In this document: positions 10,996-22,700 of the stretch, piece by piece
How positions within the stretch are numbered: position 1 is the stretch's first letter
How the letters are laid out: every line of letters starts with the position of its first letter
The notes under the pieces: generated by a model
Seen by the model: only the letters and a program-made list of their open reading frames with translations
Database searches by the model: none
Told to the model about the DNA's origin: nothing
NCBI GenBank assembly: GCA_031772625.1
Contig: CM062807.1
Coordinates: 1,149,087,007 to 1,149,151,006 of the forward strand
DNA from: Pinus tabuliformis
Lineage: Eukaryota > Streptophyta > Pinopsida > Pinales > Pinaceae
DNA: 64,000 bases
Reading direction: 5' to 3'
Position numbers and translations under genes: made by a program

Positions 10996-11590
10996 CTATG
11001 ATAGAAAAGAACCACATGCAATACCATGCATGACAAATCTAGCAAGGAAACTACACATGTAAGTTGATACCTGCAATGAAGCATGTTGTATTTGTTTGAT
11101 CCTACCTTTCCTTGCTTGATCTTTGCTTCCTCTTTCCTTCTTTGCATTTCTTGCTCCAATTCCAAAGTGCTCCATGAAAACTGTGTGTCCAAAAGTATAA
11201 GAGAGAGAGAATAATGAAAGAACTCCAAAGTTGAATTGACAAAATGTTACCAACAGATCGTCAGAAACCTTTTTATGAACGAGGCCTCGATTTTCCTCAT
11301 TTTCCATTATTTTCCTTCATTTTCCTCCTCAAATGCAAGTTGTGACCTTTCACCTCCATTTTCTCCTAATTTCCATTATTTTCATAAATAATTGTGCCAG
11401 AAATATCATTTTTCCTTTCCAAAGCCCTAGTCATTACCTTTGTCAATTCCCTTAGCCATAAACAGCCAAATGAACACACCCTAGGATTTCTTGCCCAGGA
11501 GTCAGCTTGGAATAAGTGTCCCACTCATCTGTGGTTATTATTTTTAACTTTTCTTACATGGAATTTTCACCAGCGTTGTTACAGCTTGGT
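10996..11590. other. No recognisable feature
   Basis: AT-rich sequence between the solo LTR and the truncated end of Gypsy B. No convincing frame, repeat or RNA gene is seen. Confidence 0.5.
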
Positions 11591-12100
11591 ATCCAACATC
11601 AACCATAGGATTGACCAAAATGTACTTAGGACCCTATTGTCCCGATCTAAGATAATGGACTGTGGGATCCTAAAGTGGACTCACACTCCCTCAAAGAAGA
11701 GCATAGCAGTGGATTCTACTAGGACACGCTTCTTGCATGCTGCCATAATGGCCATCTTACAAGATCTGTCGACGACCACAAAAACTTAGTTGTTTCTATG
11801 CTCAGTAGAAGGAAGGACCGACATGTAATCCATGGAGATGGATTCCCAAGGTTGACTAGGAGCAGGAAGAGGAGTATATATACCTTGCTTCTTGATGGTT
11901 GATTTGGAAATGGCGTAGGCAATGCAAGATCTGATGTACTTCCCAACATCCTGCCGAAGGTTCAGCCAATAAAAATATTTCCACAACACTGCCACTATTT
12001 TCTCTACCCCAAAATGTCTTGTGACCCAACTGTAGTGCACCTCCCAATTCATCTTGGCATGCTCACTGGAAGGAACACAAAGGAGTCTTAGGTGGCACAA
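11590..12100 (-). pseudogene. Gypsy B integrase
   Basis: The frame at 12,100-11,786 holds the end of the zinc-binding domain ('HFGVEKIVAVLWKYFYW', then 'VGKYIRSCIAYAISKS') and the start of the core ('PWESISMDYMSVLP'). A shifted frame continues with 'DRSCKMAIMAACKK' and a segment resembling 'VF.HFRIPQSIILDRD', holding the second catalytic Asp. Similarity is lost near 11,590, before the catalytic Glu. Confidence 0.7.
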
Positions 12101-12115
12101 AAATGTGTCCCAAAG

Positions 12116-12501
12116 CTAAAATTTTGGAACTTTCTTTCCTTCTAGGAGCATTCGGTATGTGGTGTTGAATTCTAGATCACTCTTGAAAAGATGCAACCAT
12201 CCCGAAGTCTTGTGTCCACAAGAATCGAGCATCGTGGTTAGTGCCATAATCGATGGTCGGCTGAAGCATTCCACAACATTATTGGTGCTTCCCTTCTTAT
12301 ACTTAATTTTCAAATGGAACTGTTGCAGCTATGTCGACCAATTATGATCGGGATCATTCTGAAACTTCCTTGTGTCTGTATGAACTGTAGGGGTCGATGG
12401 TCTGTGTGGATGACCATTTCCTTCCCCGGAATGTAATTCTTCCATTTTCGGCGGACCTTCACAATGGAATACATATCTTTTTCATAGGAAGAGTGTCTCA
12501 C
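12116..12501 (-). pseudogene. Gypsy B RNase H and linker
   Basis: Two short frames: 'SSYEKDMYSIVKVRRKWKNYI' and 'IHTDHRPLQFIQTQG' (12,501-12,310), then 'IKYKKGSTNNVVECFSRP' (12,313-12,116). These are standard Ty3/Gypsy RNase H landmarks. The frames are offset, so the domain is broken. Confidence 0.75.
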
Positions 12502-12625
12502 TATGATTTTCTACTCGATGCCCCTATTGGGTAAGAACTGCACCAATAACATAGTCATAGGCATATTTCAAATGGTTGTTGTAGGTTTGGTAATGTGAGC
12601 GATGGTGCAGAGCAGAGGTAATGCT

Positions 12626-13420
12626 TCAACTCATCAAACACCTTATGTTGGAATTCAAACAAAAATAAATTTCTCTCATTTTTCCCTTGGTGACTTTACT
12701 CAAAGGCCTAGTGATACGAGAGAATCCCAACACGAACCTCCAATAGGAATTGGCAAGGCCCAAAAATATGTGGAGCAATGTTAGAGTGGTTGGGGTTGAC
12801 CAATCCCAAATAACTTGTATCTTGGTTGGGTCCACATGCACACCCATCTCATCAATGATGTACCCTATATATTGAACTTGGGTTATTTCAAAAGTGAATT
12901 TCTCCAAATTGGCACACAATTTGTGTTGTCGTAGGGTTTGGAAGGCTTTTCAAACATAGTGTAGGTGATACTCCCAACTTTGGTTGAAGATCAGTATGTC
13001 GTCCAGATACACTACCAAGAACGAGTTGGTGAAAGGATGCAATATGTCATCCATCAGCCTCATGAATTTTGTGGGGGCATTCGTCAACCCAAAAGGCATG
13101 ACTAGCCATTCGAAAAGGCCATCCTTGGATTTGAATGAAATCTTCCACACGTTGGAAGCTTCGATTGGTACCTGGTGGTAACTAGACTTAAAGTCAATCT
13201 TGCTAAAATATTTGGCCCCCTTGAGCTATTCTAGAAGGTCATCAATCTGTGGGATTGGATATCTATTCTGGATAGTGAAATTAATTAGCACCTGATAGTC
13301 AATACAGAGCCTCCAGGTTTTGTCCTTCTTTTATACCAACACGATCGAGATCCCACTAGGTGAGGAACTTGGCCTGATGTGCCCTTTCTGCAACAACTCC
13401 TAAATCTACTTCTTGATTTC
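12626..13420 (-). pseudogene. Gypsy B reverse transcriptase
   Basis: Successive frames give 'GHIRPSSSPSGISIVLV', a stop, '[12 protein letters not shown]', '[11 protein letters not shown]', 'FSKIDFKSSYHQV', then 'LFEWLVMPFGLTNAPTKF', YLDDILIF (catalytic Asp pair kept) and the thumb 'IGYIIDEMGVHVDPTKI'. In-frame stops, for example between 'SIVLV' and 'KKD', mean no full enzyme can be made. Confidence 0.85.
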
Positions 13421-13672
13421 ATCATTCTCCATTACAGAGTGTCAATAGATCGACCCATTGGGTATTGGTGCACCTGGGGTCATATCAATGGAGCGCTTAA
13501 CCTAATAGTGTAGGGTTACCCCTATGGGTGAGCTGAAGATGTCCCTAGACTCTTCCACGACCTTGTCCATCAGATGATGTTGTGTAGAGGATCCCTATCT
13601 GGAGGTTGTCAATGTGGCCAAAATTTTCCTCTTGCTTTGAGGGCGAATCATAAGGAAGACAAGTTTCCCGGT

Positions 13673-14110
13673 CTAGGATATGATCTTACTACATCGTTTA
13701 GTAGAGATCAAAGAAACAGTGGTAGATGGCACTACCTTAGGTATCTTGTACAATTTATGACCCAAAGTAATAATAACAGAATGAGCTTTTGATTCATATA
13801 CAGCATGACACTTCCATAGGTATGACTGACCTAACAAAACATCACAGACTTCCAGAGGGGAAACATCGCACAATACCTTGTCTGCAAAGGGCTTGATGCT
13901 ATAACTCATGTTGCACTACTAGGTGACATGAAGATTTCGCCCTTGGTGGAGCCACCCAATGGTGTATGGTCATGGGTGTTGCATTGTTGGTAGCTTCAAT
14001 CTGTTAATGACCTCAGCCGAGATCATATTCTTCTAACTCCCACTGTCAACGATTAACTGCACCGGTGAACCTTTTACCCACATTTGCGAGTGAAAGAGGC
14101 GCTCCCCCTA
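13673..14110 (-). pseudogene. Gypsy B aspartic protease region
   Basis: The frame at 13,909-13,673 carries 'DVSPLEVCDVLLGQSYLWKCHAVYE', corresponding to the 'hhLGxPWhxxxxhxhD' part of plant Gypsy proteases. Upstream codons (14,100-13,920) include a decayed 'VDSGS.KNMISAEV'-like active-site region. Frames are shifted between the two parts. Confidence 0.6.
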
Positions 14111-14323
14111 CTCTGGATCTCTGGGTTCCACCTTTTGGAGTTTGGTGGTGGCTACCGTCATAGTGGGTTCGACATCAATGATCTTCTTACCCTTGTCGGT
14201 TCCCTTGTCGAGTTCCAACTCATAATCAGAGCATGCATTTGTCTCTTGAGTCTTTGAGCTTGGCCACCAGTGCCTGCTTTGCGTGACATTTATTTGTTTT
14301 GTGAGTGGGATTTTTATGGAACT

Positions 14324-15067
14324 TCACCACTTACTAGTGTCCCTCTTTTCCTTCCTCTCACCCTTGGCTTGCGGCTTCGAGGAGTTTCCCTGGGGAGTCC
14401 CAACAGTGCTCTGTATTTTTCTTTGTAGCTTGGGGGTCGCTTTGCTTTGCTTTGGGTTTGCATATCCAAAGTCTTGCTTCTTCTGCTTGAACTTCTGCTC
14501 AGTCTTGGAAGAATATTGGTATGGGGGACCAAGTGAGGAGATTTCTAAGAACTCCATCTCCTCTTGAATGTATTTGGGCAAACAATCACGGTACTTGAGC
14601 ACTAGATGTTTCTCAAAATCTTTGATAGCCAGCTTTGTGTGTAGGGTATGGAAAATATTCATTAGCTCATGCACATATTGATCCCTCTGTTGTTATAGCG
14701 TAGTCCACTGTATGTACTTGTCATCATAGCTCCTCAGAGGGTAGTACTACTCCTTGATGATTTCTCGGAAAGAATTACAAGCGGGTGCAGCTAAGAACAG
14801 TGAGGGTTCTCTCTTGTCCTTCCACTCACAGTAGGTTTCCCACCCATCCTTGACATGGGGGGTGGCTTTCAGAAGCGCAACAATAATATTTTCCTTATTG
14901 GAAAAGTCATGAACTGAAAAATATCCTTCCAATAGATTTAACCATTTATCTATGGAATTTGCATCTATCTGGCCTTCAAATATGGGAATGTCAAAGTTCA
15001 ATTGTACCTTAAAGAGAGTGGTGCCTCCAAAGTGGTCGTCGGATGAAGATGTGTCACTTGTGGGCAT
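14324..15067 (-). pseudogene. Gypsy B gag
   Basis: The first frame (15,067-14,747) reads 'QLNFDIPIFEGQIDANSIDKWLNLLEGYFSV' (shown in part), a gag N-terminal core, then 'LKATPHVKDGWETYCE'. A second frame (14,674-14,324) reads 'HELMNIFHTLHTKLAI', 'LKYRDCLPKYIQEEMEFL' and a basic tail (KQKKQDFGY...KRDTSKW). The two are out of frame around 14,700-14,750. Confidence 0.7.
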
Positions 15068-15319
15068 CCTTCGAAGGATCTAGGCAAAGTTGTCTATCAT
15101 CGTGTTTCCTTTTCGCTCGAGGGCTTCTCCGAGCAACATTTTGAAAGGATATCCTAATCCCTCATCTTTATTTTCTTCTGCCATGGGAGGTCATCGCGGT
15201 TTGCGAAGTTGGTCTTGCAAAGGTTCAACCAGTTTGAGCCCTAAATCCTTATACCTTGGCCTCATTAGGGACATTCAAAGAAAAATAGAGAAAGATCATA
15301 CTAGTCTGATACTATTAAT

Positions 15320-16627
15320 CCATACTTATACAGGAACGAAATAGAATACAAATATAAAAATAAATATAGAGATGCAATATAAATAAACTTCATTTCGTTA
15401 ATATCAAAGAACTGAAATATGCTTACATACAAAATGTAAATAAACTACCTCGGGCGATGGTAGCTTACCTCTAAGAAGAGATATGGTGGTTTCATGCCTC
15501 TGAACTATTTTACAATGAGGCTCAAGGGCCTATTTATTATTGAGAAACAACGGAAAACCCTAAACATCCAAAAACCTAATCATTGGAGATGAATCGCCAA
15601 AATTGTGAATCTCATTGTGGTAAATGGGTATATCAAATTCCTTGGGTCGTAACTTTGGCATACGATCTCCATTTGACACACATGATACCTCATTAGAAAT
15701 ATCTATCCAAGGACTACAATTTTCGACTGAAAACATCATTGAAAGCCTCATGTTTGCCTATTTTCCAAAAAACAACGTCGCTTCGGGCCTCAAAACTGCT
15801 CTGGAAGTTCAAGACCCGAAAAATAGCCAAAAATAGTACCTTGTGCTACAATTAAGGAAACTGAAAAATTGGAAAAAAAATAATGGTGGGGTCCAAATAG
15901 AATAGACGTGTGGCCACCAATATCCACCTGGATCATGAATTTTTCCAATTGATTATTTCAAATGTTACAATAATTCCTTATTATTTATAATTTCATCAAA
16001 ATTAACAAACACACACACACATGTATATAAATGAATATTTATGATGTCATGCATTTAGCTATATGAGGTTTCTCCCATTTTATTGCATCAAGAGGCACTT
16101 TACACTTCAATATGGGGGAGATGTTCATGTTAAATCATTGGACACACACATACATATAGTCCTGAGAAAAAACACATATAATATTTATAACCAAAATAAA
16201 ATATATTTAACGTAGATGTCGTAGCATTCCACTAGCACCAGGCCCCAAAAAATAGGTTAAGTTTGTTGATTCCATAAGCAAAAATTACATTCTCAAAATA
16301 GCATATGTTGAAGCTTTGTAGGTATCATAGTATAATTTGTTTGCTCTATCAAAAAATACATGAGATAAAAAAAAACTTTAATGTAGGTCATCACATCAAT
16401 CATAATCCCTTGTAAGTATCTTGCTTTCCATGTACAAAATATTTTCTTATCTATAGCTAATGGGGAGAAGGCTATATTTGTAAGATCCAACAGTATAGTG
16501 TCTTCTAAAAGTAAACATGTGCCTATGATCTCCAAAAAGGTACCTTTGATGTAGTGTTCAAAAATATGAATTTGTTGTCAATAAAGATAAGGAAATAGAG
16601 ATATATATTGTAGGATGAAAGTATATT
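15320..16627. other. No gene seen; possible Gypsy B LTR
   Basis: The position upstream of Gypsy B gag and the weak primer site suggest its 5' LTR begins near 15,320, but no second LTR exists for comparison and no TG/CA end could be fixed. There is a short (AC)n run near 16,008-16,021. No coding frame is supported. Confidence 0.4.
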
Positions 16628-16930
16628 TCACGTTATTTGTGCCCAAGGGAATTGTTGGTTATGGATGATAGTGCCTTCATATTTTATTCCATTTGTGATT
16701 GTCCTTGATCCAATGCCAATCCTCCTCAAAAGTTGATCAGTCTTTTGGTTTTTTTCCCTGTAGATATGTGCGAAAGAGATGTTAGAGAAAGTTCTCACTC
16801 TTTGGATAACATTTTGATAGAATGGAAGGAGTGTGTGATTTTTTAGTCTAGATGATCCCTGCACCCATTTTATGACAATCAAGGACTCTTCATATATATT
16901 TAGATTGGAAATATGAACAAATTCAACCAA
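16628..16930 (-). pseudogene. LINE RNase H-like domain
   Basis: A 100-residue frame in which 'EESLIVIKWVQGS' matches the plant RVT_3/RNase H motif normally beginning E-x-D-S (here E-E-S, so a catalytic Asp is lost). 'FAHIYREKNQKTDQLLRR' matches the H-x-x-R-E-x-N-x-x-A-D segment. It is the most intact part of the remnant. Confidence 0.65.
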
Positions 16931-18470
16931 TTATAATATCAATTTTAAAGCAAATAACTTAGCATAGTTATTTGAATACCTCACTCTATTGCTATTGCAA
17001 GAGAAAGTAAAGAAATGAGAATCAAACAAATAGATGAGGCCTCCTGAGCCACCCATAAAAGTGTTTTGTTGTGTTGCTTCTTCAAAGAAAACCCATGCCT
17101 TTTCTTTAATAATTTCAACTTTGGAACTGTTTCAGATTCTCAGAGAGGGATGACAATCAATTGGAAGAGAGTCCTGTAAAGTTAGACAATTTATTACAAC
17201 TCTGATAAATGATTGCCCTTGATTTTCAAAAATTGTGTGGTTCCTCTCTAGCCAAATTCCCAAACATACAAATAGAGGAAGAGGTTTTAGACTGATCAAG
17301 GGCTTCCTATCAAGCCAAACTTTTGAGCATCATCCAATGAGTTTCCTTGACAAGTTTTGTTTTCTCTAATGGATTTATGTATTTCTCTCTAAACACTTGT
17401 TGTGAAGGGACATTGCATGAAGAGATGACGGATATTTTAAACATCCTCTAGACAAAGAGATAATCAATTATGCCCATAGAAGGATATTTTCTATAGGATA
17501 TCCTAGGTTGTGACTTTGTTTTTAAGGAACGACCACATAAAGAGATTTGTTTTAGATGAACAGTTTTGTCTCCGTAGTTTTTTGACCCACTAGGGAGGTA
17601 GGTGGGTGTTTGGTTTATTCTGCAATGACAAGGTACCCATACCTTGAACTGCAGAAACCTATACGAGCATTGGACCATACTAAAATATCTTCAGAAGGTG
17701 AGAGAGAGATGAGATTGTGATGAAGAGAAGTGGTATATTGATTCCATTTTAGAGCCAAATCCCCCTCAAAATTTAAACCATCGGCTCTTTAACAAGATTA
17801 TTGCCCCAGGAAGCTCAGCCTAGCAGAGGCTTGATGCAAATAGAAGACACTACGATTATTTAATGCCTGGATTAATTTGTTCGGAGAGAATATGTAACTC
17901 TTTGCTCTTAATTTAATGATCCTTCCCAGCTAAAAGTTTTGTTCCATCTCCAACTTTCCATCTAAGACCTTGTGTGACGATATCCACAAAGTTTTAAATT
18001 ACTTTCCAAACTATAGGTCCATTTTGTGAGTACTTTATAGGGGCTCACAACTAATCCATAGTGGAGGGGAGAATGCATTTCTTAATCATATTATGATTCC
18101 AAATCCTAGTGCCTTGAACCAACCACCAAGCTCCTTTTGCAGCTAAAGATTTTGAGAACCAAATAAGATTTTTTAGCCCTCATCCTCCCAAGGGTTTTGG
18201 GAGGGTTATGAAGGACTAAGCTATGAGGGAAAAAGGTCTAAGATCATGTTTCCCAGCCCAGAGATATCATAAAGAAATCTACTTTATTTTATTGAGAGTG
18301 CACGAAGGAACCCATGCTGACGATGCCTAGTATACCAGAATAGCCTCAATCACTGTCTTACATAGAACTAACATGTTAGCTCTAAAAAGCCATTTATTAC
18401 ACTAGTTCCAAATTCTAAACTCAATTTTGATAATAACTCAAGTCTAGTTCTCCTTTCTATAATTGTTTGG
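16628..18470 (-). mobile_element. LINE (non-LTR) remnant, 3' half
   Basis: On the minus strand, 18,300-17,900 translates in pieces to the segment after reverse transcriptase in plant LINEs ('LPKTLGR', 'NLIWFSKSLAAKGAWWLVQGT', 'IKKCILPS'; shown in part). Then 17,680-17,200 gives a zinc-binding-type region, and 16,930-16,628 a plant-LINE RNase H-like domain ('IYEESLIVIKWVQGSS', 'VRTFSNISFAHIYREKN', 'TDQLLRRIG'). Stops and shifts occur throughout. The 5' end, ORF1, endonuclease and the RT catalytic centre are absent. Confidence 0.65.
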
Positions 18471-18515
18471 CTTTAAAAAAAACCAAAACATTTTAAAAGA
18501 TCACCCAAAAACAAC

Positions 18516-19027
<512 letters not shown>

Positions 19028-19392
19028 AATTTTCTCCATTCTGAAATAAAATGAGTATGCCATTCTGTTATTGAGTACCTCTGTGCATTTATAAGTCCGC
19101 TGTGGTAGAAGTTTTCTCTGTGCTTTCATCCCAAGTTCGCAGGAAGTTCGCGAAAAGATCGAAGGGACACCAAGGCCATTTGAAGGCGTGGATGCGTTGT
19201 TGAGGTCGTGAGAGTGTGAAAGATCCAAGTAGGTTCACCACTGGTTCATCAGGAGTTGGCTACCAGAGAAATACGAAGAGACACAGAGAAAGAGCAAGCT
19301 CGTGACAGGAGCCCCTGCTAGAAATTGGTATCAGAGCCAGTAACGTCTGGTTCTAAAGGTTGGTACTCAGATCCATATTGTTTTAAGTAAGA
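19028..19392 (+). promoter_or_regulatory. Viral block 1: truncated intergenic region
   Basis: Corresponds to 24,921-25,285. It starts 17 bp before the AATAAA signal (19,045-19,050) and includes the primer site (19,326-19,338), but lacks the TATA box and upstream promoter. The downstream viral ORF in this block therefore has no viral promoter of its own. The left junction with host DNA is at 19,028. Confidence 0.85.
19326..19338 (+). other. Viral primer binding site (tRNA-Met), block 1
   Basis: TGGTATCAGAGCC, complementary to the 3' end of initiator tRNA-Met, 55 bp before the polyprotein ATG. In caulimovirids this is where minus-strand DNA synthesis starts. Confidence 0.9.
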
Positions 19393-19749
19393 ATGGAGCC
19401 ATTCAGAAAGTCTGTTTCTTATCGAGATCTTGAAGAAGATGATTCCCATTCAGAAGAAAATCCTCTTAAAGAAATGTTTGAAAATAGTTCAAGTAGAACC
19501 TTAAACTCTGCAGAACTTACTTATGAGGAATTTCAGCCTTCTGCAAGATGGGCTTTACCAGATATAACACCCTCTGAAGTCTATAGTGATTTAGCTCCTT
19601 TCCATCTAATTGTTGCATCTAGAATTAGCATTAAAGAGTCTGTTAGTCAAGTCCAGGAGAACTCTGAGAGTATTCAGACAATACCACTGCTAAATCCGCA
19701 GGCCTTACAAGCAGAAGCAAAAAGGTTAAAGACAAATAAGACTTATTGA
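19393..19749 (+). pseudogene. Viral polyprotein N-terminus, cut by a deletion
   Basis: Begins MEPFRKSVSYRDLEEDD and matches the first 116 or so residues of the full frame at 28,440-25,338. It then enters a stop three codons after a deletion joint near 19,738. Comparison with the minus-strand copy gives a loss of 2,258 nt: all of the movement protein, the Cys/His and coiled-coil regions and the start of the coat. Because 2,258 is not a multiple of three, the frame is lost. The function of this N-terminal segment is unknown. Confidence 0.85.
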
Positions 19750-19753
19750 GACC

Positions 19754-22700
19754 ATGGAAGCAGAAGTGCTCAAGGATGAAAAAGGAGATGTTATTCATAA
19801 TCCTGATGGTATTGTAATAAGCAATCTGATTGGTGCGCTAACATCAATGATTCTAGAACATTGGTGTGGCTGTGAGACAGAAATTGCCAACAAACATGAG
19901 GTCATTTTGATGAACCTCAAATGTCATAAGATGTCTCAATTTGATGATTTCCATAGAGATTGGATGCAGCGAATCTATGAGGTGAAAGATTCCAAAAACT
20001 TGCTCTGGAAGCAGGTATATCTAGCTGCTCTACCCTCTAGATTTGTTGACTATATTAGATTGCAAGAAATTTTTCAGTTACCTTTTGAGTCTTATACATG
20101 GGGAGAAATTTATTCCCTTATTACAAAGACACTGGTAAGTCTTTGTACCAGCTCGAAGGTAAACAAGTCTTTGGAAAAACTGTCCAGACTGCCAGATAGA
20201 AAGTCCATTTGCAGCAAATATGGACTGACAATAGATGACCCATTGGTCAAAAAGAGAAAGTCTAGGAAGAGGGCCAAAAGAGAATTCAAAGAGACTTTCT
20301 ACAAAAATCGAAGGGATTATCCAAAAAATAAAAGGAAGTATTCTACAAGGGATAAAAGCCATAAAAAGAAGGGCCACTACAAATATATCCCAAAAACCCA
20401 TTATTATACTCCTTCTGACATCCACCTGCATACATCCAAGCAAGAAAAATGGAACAAAATTACTTGCTGGTTGTGTGGCCAGACTGGACATACAGCTTCA
20501 AGATGTCCCCAAGGCGAAGAATCAAAGCTTAATAAGGGAAAAAAGACAGTTGTTTATGCTCAAAAGGCTAAACAGGTTAAGAAAGAGCATTCAGGCCCAA
20601 GCTTTTGTCTGAGATGTAAATCAAAGACCCATGCTACAGAAAGGTGCCCAAATCTTATTATCAAAGACTCAGCTCAACAGCACCAATTAGAGGAATCGTG
20701 TCTTGATTCTTTTAGTACTTCAGAAGAAGAATTTCAAGTTAATATGGGCCAGTATACTGATTCTGAATCATCTGAATGTTCTTGCTATAATTCAGAAGAA
20801 TGTGCATGTCATATATTTTATGAAGATGACTCTGAATTTTTGGACAGTTCCAGCGAAGAAGAAGAAGAAAGAACAAAGCTTCCTAAAGAAAAAGTCCTAA
20901 TGGCATCTGCTGAAGAAGAGGCGGAAATGAAGATTTTATCACATATTAGGACAATGGAAGAAGGACCCATGAAGAACCGCCTGATAGAAGCATTCACAGA
21001 TCAGCTTAAATCAAAAGCCTCAAAAGAATCAGGTAAGAAACCTTTGTTTGTCGATGCATCCTATGAAAGGAACACTAAGTCTTTCCAAATGCATCACCAG
21101 AAACCAGGGAAAGTAAGATCCCTGACTTTGGGAGAAGTGAGTGGTGAAATTCACCAACTCAAAGCAGAGATTTCTGCAATCAAAGCTCAAATTGCAGAAA
21201 TTAAGAAAGGCAAGGACATTCAAGAAGAAAAAGAAGAAGAATCCTGGAACACAACAGCCCATAGCCAAGAAATTCAAGTTGCTGAAGGAAGGTCAGACCC
21301 AAATTTTGGCTTTCAAGATATGAGATTGTTTACCATCACATATCAGCAACATCATGTCAAGGTAAAAATCTGTATCCAAGGCCAGATATTTTTCATGACT
21401 GCATTATTAGATTCTGGTGCAGATATTAATATTCTTAATATCAGAAATGTTCCAGCAAAATATTGGGTCTCTGCTGAAAGAGAAGTTGTAGGCCTAGGAA
21501 ATAAGAAACTCAAATATGAAATTCCTAGAGCTTCACTATGTTTTGATACCCACTGTGTATACATGAAATTTGCCATAGCAGACATCCCTGTTGATTGTAT
21601 ATTAGGGAATGTCTTTTTAGCTGCAGTAGAACCTCATGGGTCAGCCAGGTTGAAAGGAAGTAGAGCTGGTTATTTTATTTCTGTACCCACATCTAAAGGT
21701 AGAAGAAAAAGAATTGAGCTTCCTTATGTTTCAACTCCAAGAGTTTCTACAATGGTTCAAGCCATGCAGAAATTAGACAAAGCAGAATCTTTGCTATTAG
21801 ATCTTAAAGATCTAAAAAGCACATTGAGAGTAGAAGAACAGCTGAAACTACCTCAAATTAAAAGAAAAATCCAAGAACTGAAAGAAAAGATAGAGGAAAA
21901 ATGTTGTTCAGAAGAACCAAATGCTTTTTGGCACAAAAAGCAACATACCATTAAGCTGCCCTATAAAGAAGGATATACAGGAAAGCCCTGTAAAAGCAGA
22001 GCAATCCCTATGAGCCAAGAATACAGAAAACTATGCCAAAAAGAAATCCAGCAATTGCTCAACAGAGGATTGATCAGAGAATCCACTAGCCCCTGGAATT
22101 GCTATGGATTCTATGTAAACAAAAGAGCTGAACAAATTAGAGGTATCCCTAGACTTGTGATAAATTACAAGCCTCTAAATTCAGTTTTGGCCGATGATAC
22201 TTATCCCATTCCACATAAAGGAGATTTGATCAGGAGAATTGCAGGAGCCAAAATATTTTCAAAATTTGATTTAAAAGCAGGATTTTGGCAAGTTGCCATT
22301 GATGAGGGAGATAAGTTCAAAACTGCTTTTAGTATTCCTGCAGGGCACTATGAATGGAATGTCATGCCTTTTGGTCTTAAAAATGCTCCTTCAAAGTTTC
22401 AAAAGGTCATGGATGATATTTTCAAGCCATATTTTGATTGGCTACTTGTATATATTGATGATGTTTTAATTTTTTCCAAAAATATTGATGATCACTTCAA
22501 ACATGTAAATATTTTCATGAAGTTGGTCAAGAAAAATGGGCTTGTGCTTAGCAAAAAGAAAATAGAAGTATTTCAGACTTCTATAAAGTTCTTAGGCCAC
22601 CAGATTTCCAATGGACAAATCTCTCTGCAACAACATGCCATTGACTTTGCAGACAAATTTCCAGATGTCTTAAAAGACAAGACACAACTGCAAAGGTTCC

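Larger units (their letters stand above)
11590..15320 (-). mobile_element. Gypsy element B, decayed internal region
   Basis: The minus strand carries gag (15,067-14,324), protease (about 14,100-13,673), reverse transcriptase (13,420-12,626), RNase H (12,501-12,116) and integrase (12,100-11,590) in Ty3/Gypsy order. A weak tRNA-Met-like primer site (TAGTATCAGAC, reverse complement of about 15,304-15,314) lies upstream of gag. Neither LTR could be delimited, and integrase ends abruptly. Many stops and shifts break it. Confidence 0.8.

Noticed and set aside
14283..14567. Plus-strand 94-codon frame with hydrophobic stretches
   Set aside because: It is antisense to Gypsy B gag, which has the family-consistent frame.
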